Shown piece after piece: positions 22,432-34,044 of a stretch of DNA of 64,000 nucleotides. Position 1 is the stretch's first letter. Each line of letters starts with the position of its first letter. This DNA is from Austropuccinia psidii (Eukaryota; Basidiomycota; Pucciniomycetes; Pucciniales; Sphaerophragmiaceae). The stretch is from contig JALGQZ010000011.1 in assembly GCA_023105745.1 (NCBI GenBank), positions 49,028,698 to 49,092,697 on the forward strand. The letters run 5' to 3'. Both the position numbers and the translations under genes were made by a program. The notes under the pieces were generated by a model. That model saw nothing but the letters and a program-made list of their open reading frames with translations, was not told where the DNA came from and did no database searches.

Positions 22432-23760
22432 TGTGAGCCTTTGAGGTATGACCACATATCCAAAGGGTTCACAGAAAACTTTACAAAACTTCTAAAAACA
22501 ATAATAATTGAAATTATAATCTTAAAATAAGTATAAATTATTGATTATCCTAGAAAAAATGAATACAAATGTGTAAGAAATAGAGCCATTGTATTCTTAA
22601 TCAAAACTTACATATATTACATCTTTATGCTATATCTGTAAAACCAATACTTACTGAGATAACCTGGGTATATGCACTCTTAGGTTCAGTGCATATATTG
22701 ATGGTTTTGAGCTCATGAATTTTTAATTACACATGATAGAGAGCTAATTAAATAATAAGCTTACCAAAGAATAGGTGTAAAAATAAATATATAGAATTTA
22801 TTTGGCAAGCTATAAACAAGGTCAAAACTTATAAGGGGATATTGGGCAAAAAAAATAGCCGTTGTCCACTTTAAATTAAAAGTGGTCAAGGCTTAAAAAA
22901 AGCAGATATTCAGATTCTAGTAGCTCAAAAAATGAAGAATGATGTAAGATTTATTATGATATTCCAGGTAAAATCCTATGAAATCATGGTTTGAATTCCA
23001 AAATAGTAAATTTTTACAGAAACATGAGTTACAAGAAAAATAATAAAGAATAAAGTTTTAGTTATGTGATTAAATCCTCTTGGAAGATTAGTGAGTAAAT
23101 TCTAAGCTCTCAGATAAAGCTCTATTAATTTCTTCACAATGAGTAACGTGAAGGTTATTAAGGATCCATGTTTAGGCTTAAACCTGGTCATTTATGATCA
23201 TTAACTCTAATATTATGTTACTGTGAACAGTTTAATAAGAAATAAAACTGCTAAATAATATAATTTTATGATTGAAAATACTATAATACACAAAAATGAA
23301 TCATTCTCAAAGATTATGATGTCATCGAATCAGAGCCACACTGATGACCCTAAACAATGGCATAATACACCATGAGCAAAGTGGATACACCTGAAAGAAG
23401 GTGTTGCATTTGGAATTTGACATGGGAATTAGAACAGATTCAGGTTGGAGATAGGACAGAAATCAAATTTCAAATCAAAAGTTCTGGAAGAAGTTACAGC
23501 CAAATATGCAACCCACAAACTATAAATTCAGTTTATTCAGTATCAGTGCTTTTTTGGACCTGTTAAACCTACATAGGTTAATAATACAAGTTCAAAAGAC
23601 TTATTTCAATCTTCCCTTTGTGTGAATATTTCTTATTAACTTTTATAATTTAATTTAAAAAATATTCTACCTTTGGAGTCTTATAGATTTCTACATATAT
23701 ATTTGAGTTTCAATATTATTCCTCTTTCAAGATCACTTATGGTAATTCATAGATGAATAG

Positions 23761-25170
23761 TGTCAGCCTGTGACTCAAAATACCATAAACCAATGGTAAA
23801 GCCAAGATACCACCAAAACATGGAGCTGAGCCAAATTAGGTCAAAAGATATCAAAAGAAAGAGAAAACTAACCTCTTTCTATATATACAAGTCCCATCAT
23901 CATAGGACAAATAATAACAAAGTTATTCCTGCTCAAAGTTGTTGCTGAGCATCAACCTTAATTTTCACCTCTCATCTGAAATACAGTGTAAGAAGCGTAG
24001 CCCCATCAAATTGGTATTACAAATGAATCTCTAAGTCAGGGCTATCCAATGGTACCAGCCAAAATGAGCTATCACCAGTATAACAGACGTTATGGTCAAA
24101 TTCAGGCCAAATAAGGGTGAATAAAATATTCACCTCTCATCTAACTTCTACAGTTTTAGTGTGAGATACCTAAAGTGGGGTCTTTTTGGAAGGAGCACAA
24201 TCAGGGATAACTGATGGTGCCATTAATTTCCCCATATCCTATCTAGAACAAAGGCTCTAGGGCAAACAAGCCCAATACAGCTTTTTGCCTAAAACACAAA
24301 TATGTACAAATATTTTGTACATGGCATAAATTTTCCATATTTAATGATAGCCATATCAAATGAAGTACCATTGTGTAGAACACATACAGGGCTACACACA
24401 GAATCAATTTTTTGGTTGATATCTCAAGAACTGACAAAGTTATGGCTGTTTTAAGGTCAAAATCCCACAGTTGGGTCAATACAGCCTTACCATAGGATAA
24501 TAATCCACAACCATGATTATGAGGTGTCAAAATCGCAGTGAAGCTTGTTTTTACTTCAATACCTCATAGTTCATTCAGTACTGGGGTCCCATACAGGTTC
24601 TGTACAGCATTCTATGCGTCATAAATGTCAGAATCAGGCTGTGTGGTCCCCAGATGGAATCTTTCACCCTGTATTGGTGAGAACTGCCCAAATGTGGTTT
24701 CAAACCACATATGAGCCCAATACAGGCTATACAGTCCTTTTGAAAACCAAAAGCGTGTCCTAGAGAGTGAAAAATCTTCACTTCCTTTACGTGAAAAGGT
24801 GTAGCAGCCTTTTCACCCCATTTCAGGATAAAAGGAGGCCTTTCCACTGTCAGAAAAGGAATCTCCATCCTGCTCTTAAATTCCTCTATAGTACAACTGT
24901 CCAAAACAGCTATACTCTTGGAAAACAACTAGGCTATTTTGTAAATTTAAGTATTGTAGCTCTTATTGTAGTAATCCAGCTGGTAAGACTGCTCCCAGGG
25001 CTTTAAGCAGCACTAACCATCACTATATCATTATAGGAAAGCCCTTATTATCTTATTTTAAACCCTTATGAAAATCAACAAATCTTTTTATTATCATTTT
25101 TACCCTGTCACAGTCATAGTTAAAGCCTGTAAATAAAATCATACACCTTTATCATAGACTCAGCCTGACA
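23761..25170 (+). repeat. Solo LTR-C inside the CACTA-like element
   Basis: 1410 bp, TGTCAGCC...GCCTGACA, the reverse complement of the Gypsy-C LTRs. Perfect 5-bp duplications AATAG lie at 23756-23760 and 25171-25175. The short ORFs in it (such as 24575-24928) recur in the other LTR-C copies in shifted form and are not likely genes. Confidence 0.92.
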
Positions 25171-25289
25171 AATAGTATTGAAATTAGAACCCTCAAAGCT
25201 TTAAAGAATATTCTCATGAATGCTAAAATATCTTGGAGATGTTGGGACTTTATTCAAATTTACATAATATAAAATTATAACCTATAATC

Positions 25290-25480
25290 TAGCTGTTTTT
25301 TCTCATTAAAAGTTTCATTTTGTGAGACATTATACTCCATATCTTGGCTCTCTCTTCAAAGATTTTGATCGAGATTTCAACATTCTGTCACACTTTATGG
25401 GACAAATTATCTTTGAGGGTAAGCCTCCAAATGTTTAGTATATATTTAAAGGTAATAGCCCCTATTTCAGACCATGTAAT
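25290..25480 (+). pseudogene. Unidentified coding-like relic in the CACTA-like element
   Basis: One frame reads a protein-like stretch including RHYTPYLGSLFKDFDRDF, SHFMGQIIFEGKPP and, after a stop, GNSPYFRPCNY. I do not recognise the family. It could be a remnant of a transposase or of a captured host gene, or chance. The flanking 25480-28490 holds only short AT-rich ORFs, with no recognisable domain. Confidence 0.25.
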
Positions 25481-27762
25481 TATTTATAGAGGGCTTTTGA
25501 ACTTATAGCTAGATAATATGATTATTAAAAGTGGAATATTGGGTTGAGGTTTGGAATTCAGAAGCTTTTTATTATACAGCTTCATGGTGAAAGCTAATAA
25601 TTATTCCAATTTTGAAAATCAAAACATTGTTAATGAAAGAATTTTAAATATTCATAGAAATTAAAAACATGTGTTTATTTAATTCTTTTAAGAATTTAAT
25701 TTGTTTATTTATTGATACCAACTTAGCTTTACTTTTCAAGTTCTTGTGGGGAAATAATTCATTTGGATTTCACCATCTTTATCTAGTCAGTTTTCTTGAA
25801 TATCTGAGAAATGCAGATAATTTGAGTTTTTATTTGAATAAAATTAGAGTAAGAGCTGTATCAAGAAATGAATCAAAGCTGAAATAATGAAACTTTTTGT
25901 GTGAAATTTGACTAAATTCAATCTTAATGTATTAACATGGCTTAACAATAATTTGATCAATTCTTTGATCTTTTCAGAAAACTCTATATAAATTATTACT
26001 TAATGTATTTTTTGTTTATTTTTTCTGTATTCTATATGCTCTCTACATCTTAACTTCAATTTTCTTGATATGAAGCCTGATTTGGAATTTTTAGGATATA
26101 TTGAGATCTCTCTATTCACTAAACAAATTGAAATTGTATTTGAAATCGGTGGGTTAATAACTTGAAGTATTGGAAATTGTATTTTTGGATTTATAAGTAG
26201 TAGAAATTAGGAGTTAAGTATGATCAAAACTAATTCAGAAAATAATTTCCTAACTTCTCTACAGTGAGATTTTGTCAAATGATTGGGTCACACCTTCATA
26301 TAATTCTACCAATAATTCAATTTAAGCTAATCTAAAATTCCAAAAGACATTCACAATAATTTAGAAATTAATATCTATGAACATATAAATCAAGTCAATT
26401 AGTTATTTTGACATAGTAAGGCAAAATATCTGGTATAAATCATTTCTTTGTATTTATTTATTTTTCAAAGCATATCTATAAAGATTCTAGGAGTTTTTTT
26501 GATTTAGTGCTACCTTGATAAATTTATGCAGCCTCATATAATCAGAGATTGAGAATAGGAATCTGTTTATGAAGCTTAACTCAAGAGATTATATGATCAT
26601 CTATTTCAAGTGTTTTTACAATATAATATGAGAAAACTTCTTGTTCTTATTTTGTATTTGTGCTTAATGGAAGGGTAAGATAATTTTTTAAAGTATCATT
26701 AATTAAAGGGAGGCCACATAAATAAGCTGGTCCCTTTTGGGACTTCAGCTGGAAGTGGGAAAAATATAACTTCAGAACCATGTCCACTAAAAATCAAAAT
26801 ATGGTCTCAACCATGTTTTAATTATGCAATCTTCATTACTAAGAAATTATCAAGGAATTAAAACTTTAACCATTTCTTATGGGAATATGTGAAGAGTGTC
26901 TGTTCAGAAATTTTCCAATCCTTCAATTTATGTGCTTTATAAACAATGGAGTACTCATTATAATTAATCATGAACTATATTATTTGACTTATGAGACTAT
27001 GATAAAGATTTAAAAATAGATCAATTTGAAAATTGAATAAAATACTATTTAATCTTTGAGAATTGAAACAATATAACTAATATTGATCTTAAGAATATTT
27101 GAGCAAGATTTCAGGTAAATAAAGGTGTTTGAGATTTGATTGACATAAAACTGTGCTTTACAGGCTTATAGAATTTAGAGACTCAGTAAGTTAATCCTGA
27201 CTTGTTTAAATAAACAAGAGTATATAAATTCTTGATTATTATTATTGGGGCTATATTGAGTCCATATACTCTTATTGGTCTTTGCTAAATTTTGTTGAAA
27301 CATATATATTCTTCAATAATATTGTTGAAAGAGGAGACAGAAACACAAAAGCCACAAAGAAAATTTTAAAACATGTTTTTTCAACAAATAATTCATGAAA
27401 ATGACAGAGCTACCTCAGAAAAATGAAGGATAAAACCATTTATGAGAGGTGCTCTGAGTTTTATCTCATTATTCCAATAAATATTTGTTTTTGAGAAAAG
27501 AAGTGGAAAGAACTTCCTTTCTACTAACTCAAAATAGTTTTATTTCTTCTATTTCACTATGAGTTTTATTGTCCATTTTGTATGGTGGAATCTTATTTTT
27601 CATTACTTTTTGATTTTTTGTTTCTAGGAATCTTACTGAGTTTATTTTTATATTTGTAAAGCTGTTTTGATTTCATTTTATGTTATTTTTTAAATTCAAA
27701 TTCAAGGAGAAGGCCTTTTACAAGCATTGCTACTGTAAAATTATGTACATGTGTCAATTTTC

Positions 27763-27857
27763 TTACAGTACAGGACCTGTAAGCACTTCTTATGTAATAT
27801 TGTCAGCTATTGTCAACAATTTCTACAGTACATTCTATTACAGGCCCTGTACTGTAA
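27763..27857. repeat. Small inverted repeat (MITE-like or hairpin)
   Basis: TTACAGTACAGGACCTGTAA (27763-27782) and TTACAGGCCCTGTACTGTAA (27838-27857) are inverted copies with one mismatch around a 55-nt loop. Related TACAG/CTGTA words flank them. No clear target duplication. Confidence 0.6.
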
Positions 27858-29232
27858 TTTTGTTGTATTTATATATTAATTCCTGTAGAGGGGGCTGCAT
27901 TGCATAGAGCCCACTATTTCTCTGTTGATTTGAGAGATAAAAAAAACAAAAAAGACATAATAACATATTTTATCTTTGAGAAAGTTGAATTTTTGTGTTA
28001 GTAATAAAGATTGAAAAATTCTCTTAATAATAAAAAAGGAATTATAGAATCAAAAAAAAAAGAACAAAACTCAAGCTCTAGGAGCTATAGTCAATAAATA
28101 AAAAACATATAGGTTTTTTTTAATTTTTGGGGAAAAGAGTTGATTCAAAAAAAAATTCAAAACCTTTTTACCTGGGACTTATGAGGTTGTAGAGATTTGA
28201 AAATATAAGAAAGAAATTTCTTTTTCAATCAAGTTTCTTTGAAATATTCTTCAGTTAAAAACAGGTGATTTGAGAATTTGTGAGCCAATTTTTGAAGAAG
28301 TTATAAGAGTTCATATTGCTACAAATTAATAAGAATTTCCAAATCAAGACAGGTATTTTTTTGATTCACTTTTAAAACTGGTATTTAATGTTTTTGGCCT
28401 TAAGGAAAAATAGAATGGTTGAAATTGAAGATAAAGTTTTAAATACAATTTCTTATCTGGAAGAGTATTATTTTAAATATAAGAATATAAATGGAAACAG
28501 TTTTAATATACTATATTATATACTTACTTGATCCACTTGAAAAAAGGAATAAAATCTTGGAAATTCTGGAATATCTCAGTGACTCAGAAGAAGTTAGAAT
28601 CCTCACAAACATTAAAAGCATGGGTCAGACCTGGCTCACAGGAAGGGTCCCAGCTCCTTCTAGAATGGGCCCAAGCTGATTTCCAAATGCAACACCTGCT
28701 CTGAGGTGTTGCAAATTTGCTCATGGTGATAATGAGATAAAAAGGCTTAATGATGTGGTAATAATAAAAAAACCTTACAGAACTGATAAATTAAAGCAGA
28801 TGAAATAATTACACATCTAGTATAAGGTGTCTGGTCACTAGAAGAAAGGAGATTTACTATAAAAGGACCTCTTCTTCCCCCATTTTCCCCCCAGACATTA
28901 CAAATACAATAAAAAATTTAATACAAGGTAAATTTCTTTATTATTGAATGAAACCTCTTATATAATTAAAGACCAAAGCTTTATCTTATATTTATCACTA
29001 TCTGCTATTTGTTTCATTTGCTTATTCCTCTTTAAATCTCTTATTCCACAAAAAAATAGTAAAATTTGCAATTTCTTCTATTTTTTCTTGTAAATACAGT
29101 TCAACTAAGCTGTATACATATTCTTGGGAATGAAATTATTATATTAAGTTTTAAAATTAGGTCATTATCTCTTATTATAATATCCTTATCTATATTGTTA
29201 TTTTGAATAATCCTTCTCTTAAAAAAAGTATT

Positions 29233-30649
29233 TTTCATGAGGAGCCTATGATAAAGAAGTGATAAGGCTATTTACAACTTTAAATATGACTGTGACATGG
29301 ATAAAAAGTATTAAAAAAGGTTTAATTATAAATTAAAAGGGCTTTACTAATGAGAATTAGTGGTGGTAAGCGCTGTTGAAAGACCTGCATGCACCTTTAC
29401 CAGTTGGGTTACAATAATATAGACTACAATACTAAAGTTTATAGTATAACACGGCTATTTTCCAAGAGTATAGCTGTTTTTGACAGTTTTACTACGTAGG
29501 AATTCAAGAGCAGGATGGGATTCCTTTTCTGGAAGTGAAAAGGCCTCCTTTTATCCTGAAATGGGGTGAAAAGGCTTCTGGACCTTTTCACATAGAGGGA
29601 GGGAAGATTTTTCAATCTCCAGGACAGGCTTGTGGTTTGCAAAAGGCCTGTATAGCCTGTATTAGGCTCAGATGTGGTTTTGAAACCACATCTGGGCAGT
29701 TTTCACCAATACAGGGTGAAAACTTTCATCTGGGGACCACACAGCCTGATTCTGACGTGTATGACGCGTAGAATGCTGTAAAGAACGTTTATGGGACCCC
29801 AGTCCTGCATGAACTATGAGGTATTGAAGTAAAAACAACCTTCTTTGCCTGTTTGACACCTCATAATCATGGTTGTGGGATATTATTCCATGATAAGGCT
29901 GTATTGACCCAACTGTGGCATTTTGACCTTAAAACAACCATACCTTTGTCAGTTTTTCAGATATCAACCTCAAAATTGGTTGATTGTGTAGCCCTGTATG
30001 TGCTCTACACAATTATACCTAATTTGATATGGCTATCATTAAATATTGCAAAGTGAGGCCATGTACAAGAATTTTGTACATGTGTTTGCTTTAGGCAAAA
30101 AGCTGCATTGGGCTTGTTTTCCCTTATAGCCTTTGCTCTAGATGAGATACAGGGAAATGAATGGAACCATCAGATAGCCCTGATTGTGCTCCTTCTAAAA
30201 AGACCCCATTTTAGGTATCTCACACTAAAACTGTAGAGGCTAGATGAGAGGTGAATATTTTATTCACCCTTATTTGGCCTGAATTTGACCATAACTTCTG
30301 TAATACTGATGCTAGCTCAGTTTGGCTGATACCATTGGATAGCCCTGACTTAGAGCTTCATTTTGAATACCCATCTGATGAGTTGAAGCCTCTTACTCTG
30401 TATTTCAGATGAGAGGTGAAATTTGAGGTTTATGCTCAGCAACAACTTTGAGAAGGAATAACTTTGTTATTATTTGTCCTATGTTTATGGGACTTGTATA
30501 TTTGGAAAGAAATGAGTTTCCCCTTTTGTTTTATAAATTTTGAGCTGATCTGGCTTAGCTCCTTGTTTTTGGTGTTATCTTGGCTATACCATTGATTTAT
30601 GGTATTTGGCTGTCATGCTTGTGCTCTGGGTTTGAGTCACAGGCTGAAA
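29233..30649 (-). repeat. Gypsy-C 3' LTR
   Basis: 1417 bp aligned end to end with 37451-38865. Ends are degenerate (TTTCA and TGAAA, against TGTCA and TGACA in the 5' LTR). It carries the 60-nt double-stem inverted repeat with one mismatch in the outer stem. Confidence 0.92.
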
Positions 30650-30653
30650 TACG

Positions 30654-30662
30654 CTCCCTCTC
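30654..30662 (-). other. Gypsy-C polypurine tract
   Basis: The minus strand reads GAGAGGGAG a few bases before the 3' LTR. Short but in the correct place. Confidence 0.6.
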
Positions 30663-30673
30663 AAAAAGGCTCA

Positions 30674-30886
30674 TCATTGATGAGACCTTTCTGTCCTCCT
30701 AGAGGCTCTTAATCTCCTCAAATGAAGGTTCCCATGTGGTATGGCATCTTCTTCCAACCATTTGTGCTTATCAGCTGTCTTGTTCTTGAATCTGACTAAG
30801 TACTGTCTCTGATATTTACCATTAAGTCTGATCTTCCTGGCCTTGATTATTTTCTTCACTGGTCCAGTGGAATCCTCCACCTCCAC
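30674..30886 (-). CDS. Gypsy-C chromodomain tail of integrase
   Basis: A 70-residue ORF: KKIIKARKIRLNGKYQRQYLVRF, then TADKHKWLEEDAI and LHLRRLRASRR. The YLVRFKN...W pattern is that of a chromodomain at the end of Gypsy integrase. It is separated by a shift or stop from the preceding integrase region (30890-31180), which reads GDQVLVSTLNFNNLKGPKK, the DNA-binding GPF/Y region, in another frame. Confidence 0.82.
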   Translation of the reverse strand: MEVEDSTGPVKKIIKARKIRLNGKYQRQYLVRFKNKTADKHKWLEEDAIPHGNLHLRRLRASRRTERSHQ

Positions 30887-31178
30887 TATTTCTATTTGTG
30901 TGAGGTTCTTCTTCCTGGAGGGGAATTTATCCTCCTTTGTCTAGAAATATGGCTTGACTAAACTCGCTGGAAAGACTGGGTGTTTCCTGGAATATTTTTC
31001 TGTGAGTTTGACTTCCACTGCATTATTCCCTATCAGTTTAATGATAGTGAAGGGCCCTACACATGAGTCTATCATTTTTTTGGGTCCTTTGAGATTATTA
31101 AAGTTAAGTGTAGACACTAAGACTTGGTCCCCTTATTTAAAGTCAGGTTCCATATGTGATTTGTCTTGCCTCTGCTTG

Positions 31179-31793
31179 TTATATTCTTTTTGCCTCAACT
31201 ATGCATTTTGCAGCTGTGTCAAAAGCCCTCTTCCACATTTCATGGAAATCCTTGGCTGTGGGGTGGATGGTCAGAAGATTCTTCTTCAGGTGATCCACAG
31301 GCAATAGGGGATTCCACCCTTTCTCTACCAGCTCAGGTGTTTTTCCTGTGGTAGAGTGCTGACTTTTGTTATAAGCCAGTTGGACTGCTGGTAGAAGGGT
31401 AACCCAGTCATGGGTGTATCTTTCATGATCTTTGTATTCCATGCCATAGGCATAGAATCTTATAAGGATGTCCTCTATTGTCTGGATCATCTTCTCAGTT
31501 AGTCCATATGTTTGTGGATGGTAAGCTGTAGAAAAAGCAATTTTAGTACCCAGAATGTCATAGAGGTTGGTCCAAACTTCAGATGTGAACTTTGGGTCCC
31601 TATCACTGATTATTATCTTAGGGACTCCACAGGTGGATATGATGTTGTTCCAGAATAACAGAGCAGTATCAATGGCTGTATCCTCCTTGTGACATGGTAG
31701 GCACCTCCTACTCTTGCTGAACCTATCAACTATTATTAAGCAGGCATTGAACTTTTCTTTGCCTCCTGGGACAAGTCCTGTAACCCAGTCCAT
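31179..31793 (-). CDS. Gypsy-C integrase catalytic core
   Basis: A 204-residue ORF with [11 protein letters not shown] (first Asp), [12 protein letters not shown] (second Asp), and [18 protein letters not shown] (catalytic Glu). It continues through [21 protein letters not shown] to the C-terminal helical region. All D,D-E residues are visible; QTDG is changed to QTYG. Strand-transfer enzyme of the element. Confidence 0.9.
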   Translation of the reverse strand: MDWVTGLVPGGKEKFNACLIIVDRFSKSRRCLPCHKEDTAIDTALLFWNNIISTCGVPKIIISDRDPKFTSEVWTNLYDILGTKIAFSTAYHPQTYGLTEKMIQTIEDILIRFYAYGMEYKDHERYTHDWVTLLPAVQLAYNKSQHSTTGKTPELVEKGWNPLLPVDHLKKNLLTIHPTAKDFHEMWKRAFDTAAKCIVEAKRI

Positions 31794-31825
31794 GTTAATG
31801 GTTTCCCATGGGTGCTTAGGTTCTT

Positions 31826-32506
31826 CTATGTGTTGAAGTAACCCATACTTCTCCCATGTTTCCTACTTGCCATTTGGCATCTTTCACAAGTGTGGATGTA
31901 TTCAATCAACTCTTGTTCCCATTTGGGCCACCAAGCAGTGCTTTCTAGCCTTCCTTTGGTCCTGTCTTCACTCATGTGTCCCATATAGGGGCGATCATGG
32001 AATTCTTGCAGGATCAAATATATATGGTCTCTGTCTATTATTGTGAGTGAATTATTGTGCCTTTCTCTATGGTAGAGCAGGCCACCTATAAGGAAAAATG
32101 TATTGTCCTTATAGTCCCTCAACCAGGGTTCCTCTAACTGGGATTCCAGTTCTGGGCTCCTGTACTTTTGTTGGATGAGTTGTAACAATATTCCACACTG
32201 TTTGTGTTTGGCATATGTTTTCATCACTGCATTTGGGGATTCAGTGTGCAGTTCTGAGGAACCTATTCCCAATATGGGAGTTTCTGTTCCTTCTGAGTCA
32301 GTGTTTCCACTGTCTGGGGTACCACTTTCTGGTGGCCATTCAGAAAATCTGAAGTTTTTCTTCCTGTCCATTTCCATGAAATGGATAGGAATTTGAGCTG
32401 CTATTCCAGGGTCATAAGCTGGGTTTCTTTTGACATTATCCAGTGGCCATCTGCTGAATCCATCTGCATTGGTATGACCTTTAACTTCTCTGTATATGAT
32501 GGTCAT
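31826..32506 (-). CDS. Gypsy-C RNase H end, linker and integrase zinc-binding domain
   Basis: A 226-residue ORF. It begins at the RNase H end ([14 protein letters not shown]), followed by a Ser/Glu/Thr-rich linker and the integrase HHCC region: [16 protein letters not shown], then [12 protein letters not shown]. The zinc-coordinating His and Cys are present. A stop at its end separates it from the catalytic core. Confidence 0.88.
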   Translation of the reverse strand: MTIIYREVKGHTNADGFSRWPLDNVKRNPAYDPGIAAQIPIHFMEMDRKKNFRFSEWPPESGTPDSGNTDSEGTETPILGIGSSELHTESPNAVMKTYAKHKQCGILLQLIQQKYRSPELESQLEEPWLRDYKDNTFFLIGGLLYHRERHNNSLTIIDRDHIYLILQEFHDRPYMGHMSEDRTKGRLESTAWWPKWEQELIEYIHTCERCQMASRKHGRSMGYFNT

Positions 32507-32529
32507 ATTCCCTCTATACTCCTGGATGG

Positions 32530-33009
32530 CTATTTGCCATCTGAGAATGTGTCTGTTGGTAAAGACTTCAAGGCTTTGCAGTCTGTGTAGAATTCAAAGA
32601 CTGCACCCTCCAAATAATAATGGAGTTTCTCTAGAGCCAAGACTAGGCATAGACATTCTGTCTGGCTGGCCCCATACCTGGCTTCTGAATCTTTCAGCTG
32701 CCTAGAGATGTAACATATTACTCCCTCTCTTGGTTCACCATCCACAATTTGTCTCTGGTGAAGGGCTGCTCCTAAGCCTTGGCTACATGCTGCATCTATG
32801 TATAACTTGAATGGTAGTTCAATTTCAGGCAAGATGAGCACAGGTGCATTTGTGAGTTTATATTTGATCCTCTCATATGCATCCCTCCTTTCCTTGGTAA
32901 TTTCAAAAACTACATCTTTTGAACATAACTTGTATAAACTACTAGTTATGTGGGAGAAACGTTTTATGTGGTTTCTATAGTAGCTAGCAACCCCAAGGAA
33001 AGATTGCAT
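32530..33009 (-). CDS. Gypsy-C RT thumb and RNase H
   Basis: A 159-residue ORF: MQSFLGVASYYRNHIKRFSH (RT thumb/connection), [21 protein letters not shown] (RNase H first Asp), [28 protein letters not shown] (catalytic Glu region), VFEFYTDCKALKS (third Asp). Degrades the RNA strand of hybrids. Frame lost just after DCKALKS. Confidence 0.9.
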   Translation of the reverse strand: MQSFLGVASYYRNHIKRFSHITSSLYKLCSKDVVFEITKERRDAYERIKYKLTNAPVLILPEIELPFKLYIDAACSQGLGAALHQRQIVDGEPREGVICYISRQLKDSEARYGASQTECLCLVLALEKLHYYLEGAVFEFYTDCKALKSLPTDTFSDGK

Positions 33010-34044
33010 CTCTTTGATGTTTCTTGGTACTGGTTTTTTCAGTACTGCTGCTACTTTGCTCTGGTCAATTGCCAGACTAAGGCCTGAGACTTTATGTCCT
33101 AGAGCTAGTAGCTCTTGTTGGCCAAAATTGCACTTTTTAAGTGAAAGTTTCAGATTTATGGGTTTTCATTTACTTAGTACTCTGTCTATGTATTTCACAT
33201 GGTCTTCCCATGTTTCTGAGTATATAATGATGTCATCAATATATACTGCCATCCAGCCTTACAGTATTTCTTCCTGGAATATGGTGTCCATCATGCTTTG
33301 GAAGTGGGCTGGTGGATTTTGTGATTCCAAATGGCATCCTGGTATACTCATATATGCCCATATGGCATATGATTCTGAGTAATTTCATGGAGTTTGGTTT
33401 AACTCCATTCTGGTGGAAGCCTTTCATACAATCCATTTTTGTTATGTATTTGGCTTTTGCCACTTTGTCTAATGCATGAGGTATCCTGGGTATAGGGTAC
33501 CTGTCAGCTTTGGTGTAGTTATTCACAGCTCTGAAATCTCCCCACAGCCTAGACTTGCCATCATGCCAGGTGATTAGGACAGCAGTTTTAATTTCAACTA
33601 TTTCATTTTGTCCAAACTTTCTGATGACATCCATGTCCAGGAGTTCATTGTTATGTTTTTCAATTTCGCTCCTGGGTAAGGAGGTCTCCTGAGCATGGGT
33701 GTATAAGGTCCTTCCACATCCAGATATAGTTCTATATCATGGCCTCTTATCTTGCCTAATGGTTCTTCACCAATGGTAAATGCTGGTCTATTCTTTCTCA
33801 GCATTTTTAGTAAACTTAGTTTCTCTTTACTGGTGAGGGTAGTGCCAAACTGTCCCTCTCTGAATTCATTCAGTAGTTCTTCCAGTGGATCTTGGGCAGA
33901 TAATTGGGATATATCAAGTGAGAATTTCTTTTTTCTTTTTGGTACCAATGGTAATGTACCCGTTTTTACTATTGTAAATGTCAATGCCATACATAATCTG
34001 GTAATCTGTGCCCAGTAAGAACCCTTGGATGTGGGAATGATCAA
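33010..34044 (-). pseudogene. Gypsy-C reverse transcriptase (frameshifted)
   Basis: RT is spread over ORFs 33598-34044 and 33236-33634 and a broken end. Motifs visible: GHDIELYLDVEGPYTPMLRR, then in another frame [50 protein letters not shown]. The active site VYIDDII lies at 33225-33245, beyond a stop where a Trp or Gly is expected. At least two frameshifts prevent a full product. Confidence 0.85.

Larger units (their letters stand above)
23368..28728. mobile_element. CACTA-like DNA transposon, non-autonomous, ~3.9 kb without its nested LTR
   Basis: The ends form a 48-nt terminal inverted repeat (23368-23415 and 28681-28728) starting CACCATGAGCAAA, with 41 of 48 positions matching by my count. 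The 3-bp target duplication ATA lies at 23365-23367 and 28729-28731; deleting one copy restores the LTR-B sequence. CAC termini, 3-bp duplication and subterminal AGGTGTTGC repeats fit the CACTA/CMC superfamily. No transposase was recognised; ORFs inside are short. AT-rich throughout. A solo LTR-C (23761-25170) interrupts it. Confidence 0.75.

Noticed and set aside
24243..25006. Short ORFs in the solo LTR-C and their relatives in the Gypsy-C LTRs (for example 29853-30056, 38071-38445)
   Set aside because: They recur because the LTR recurs, but with different lengths and frames; no domain. Treated as LTR sequence.
23365..28731. PIF/Harbinger or hAT assignment for the inverted-repeat element
   Set aside because: 3-bp duplication is ATA, not TTA or TAA, and no 8-bp duplication exists; CAC ends fit CACTA better.
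22432..29232. A full-length LTR-B retrotransposon between 22432 and 39179
   Set aside because: After removing the nested elements only about one LTR length remains and there is no PBS or internal region; it is a solo LTR.
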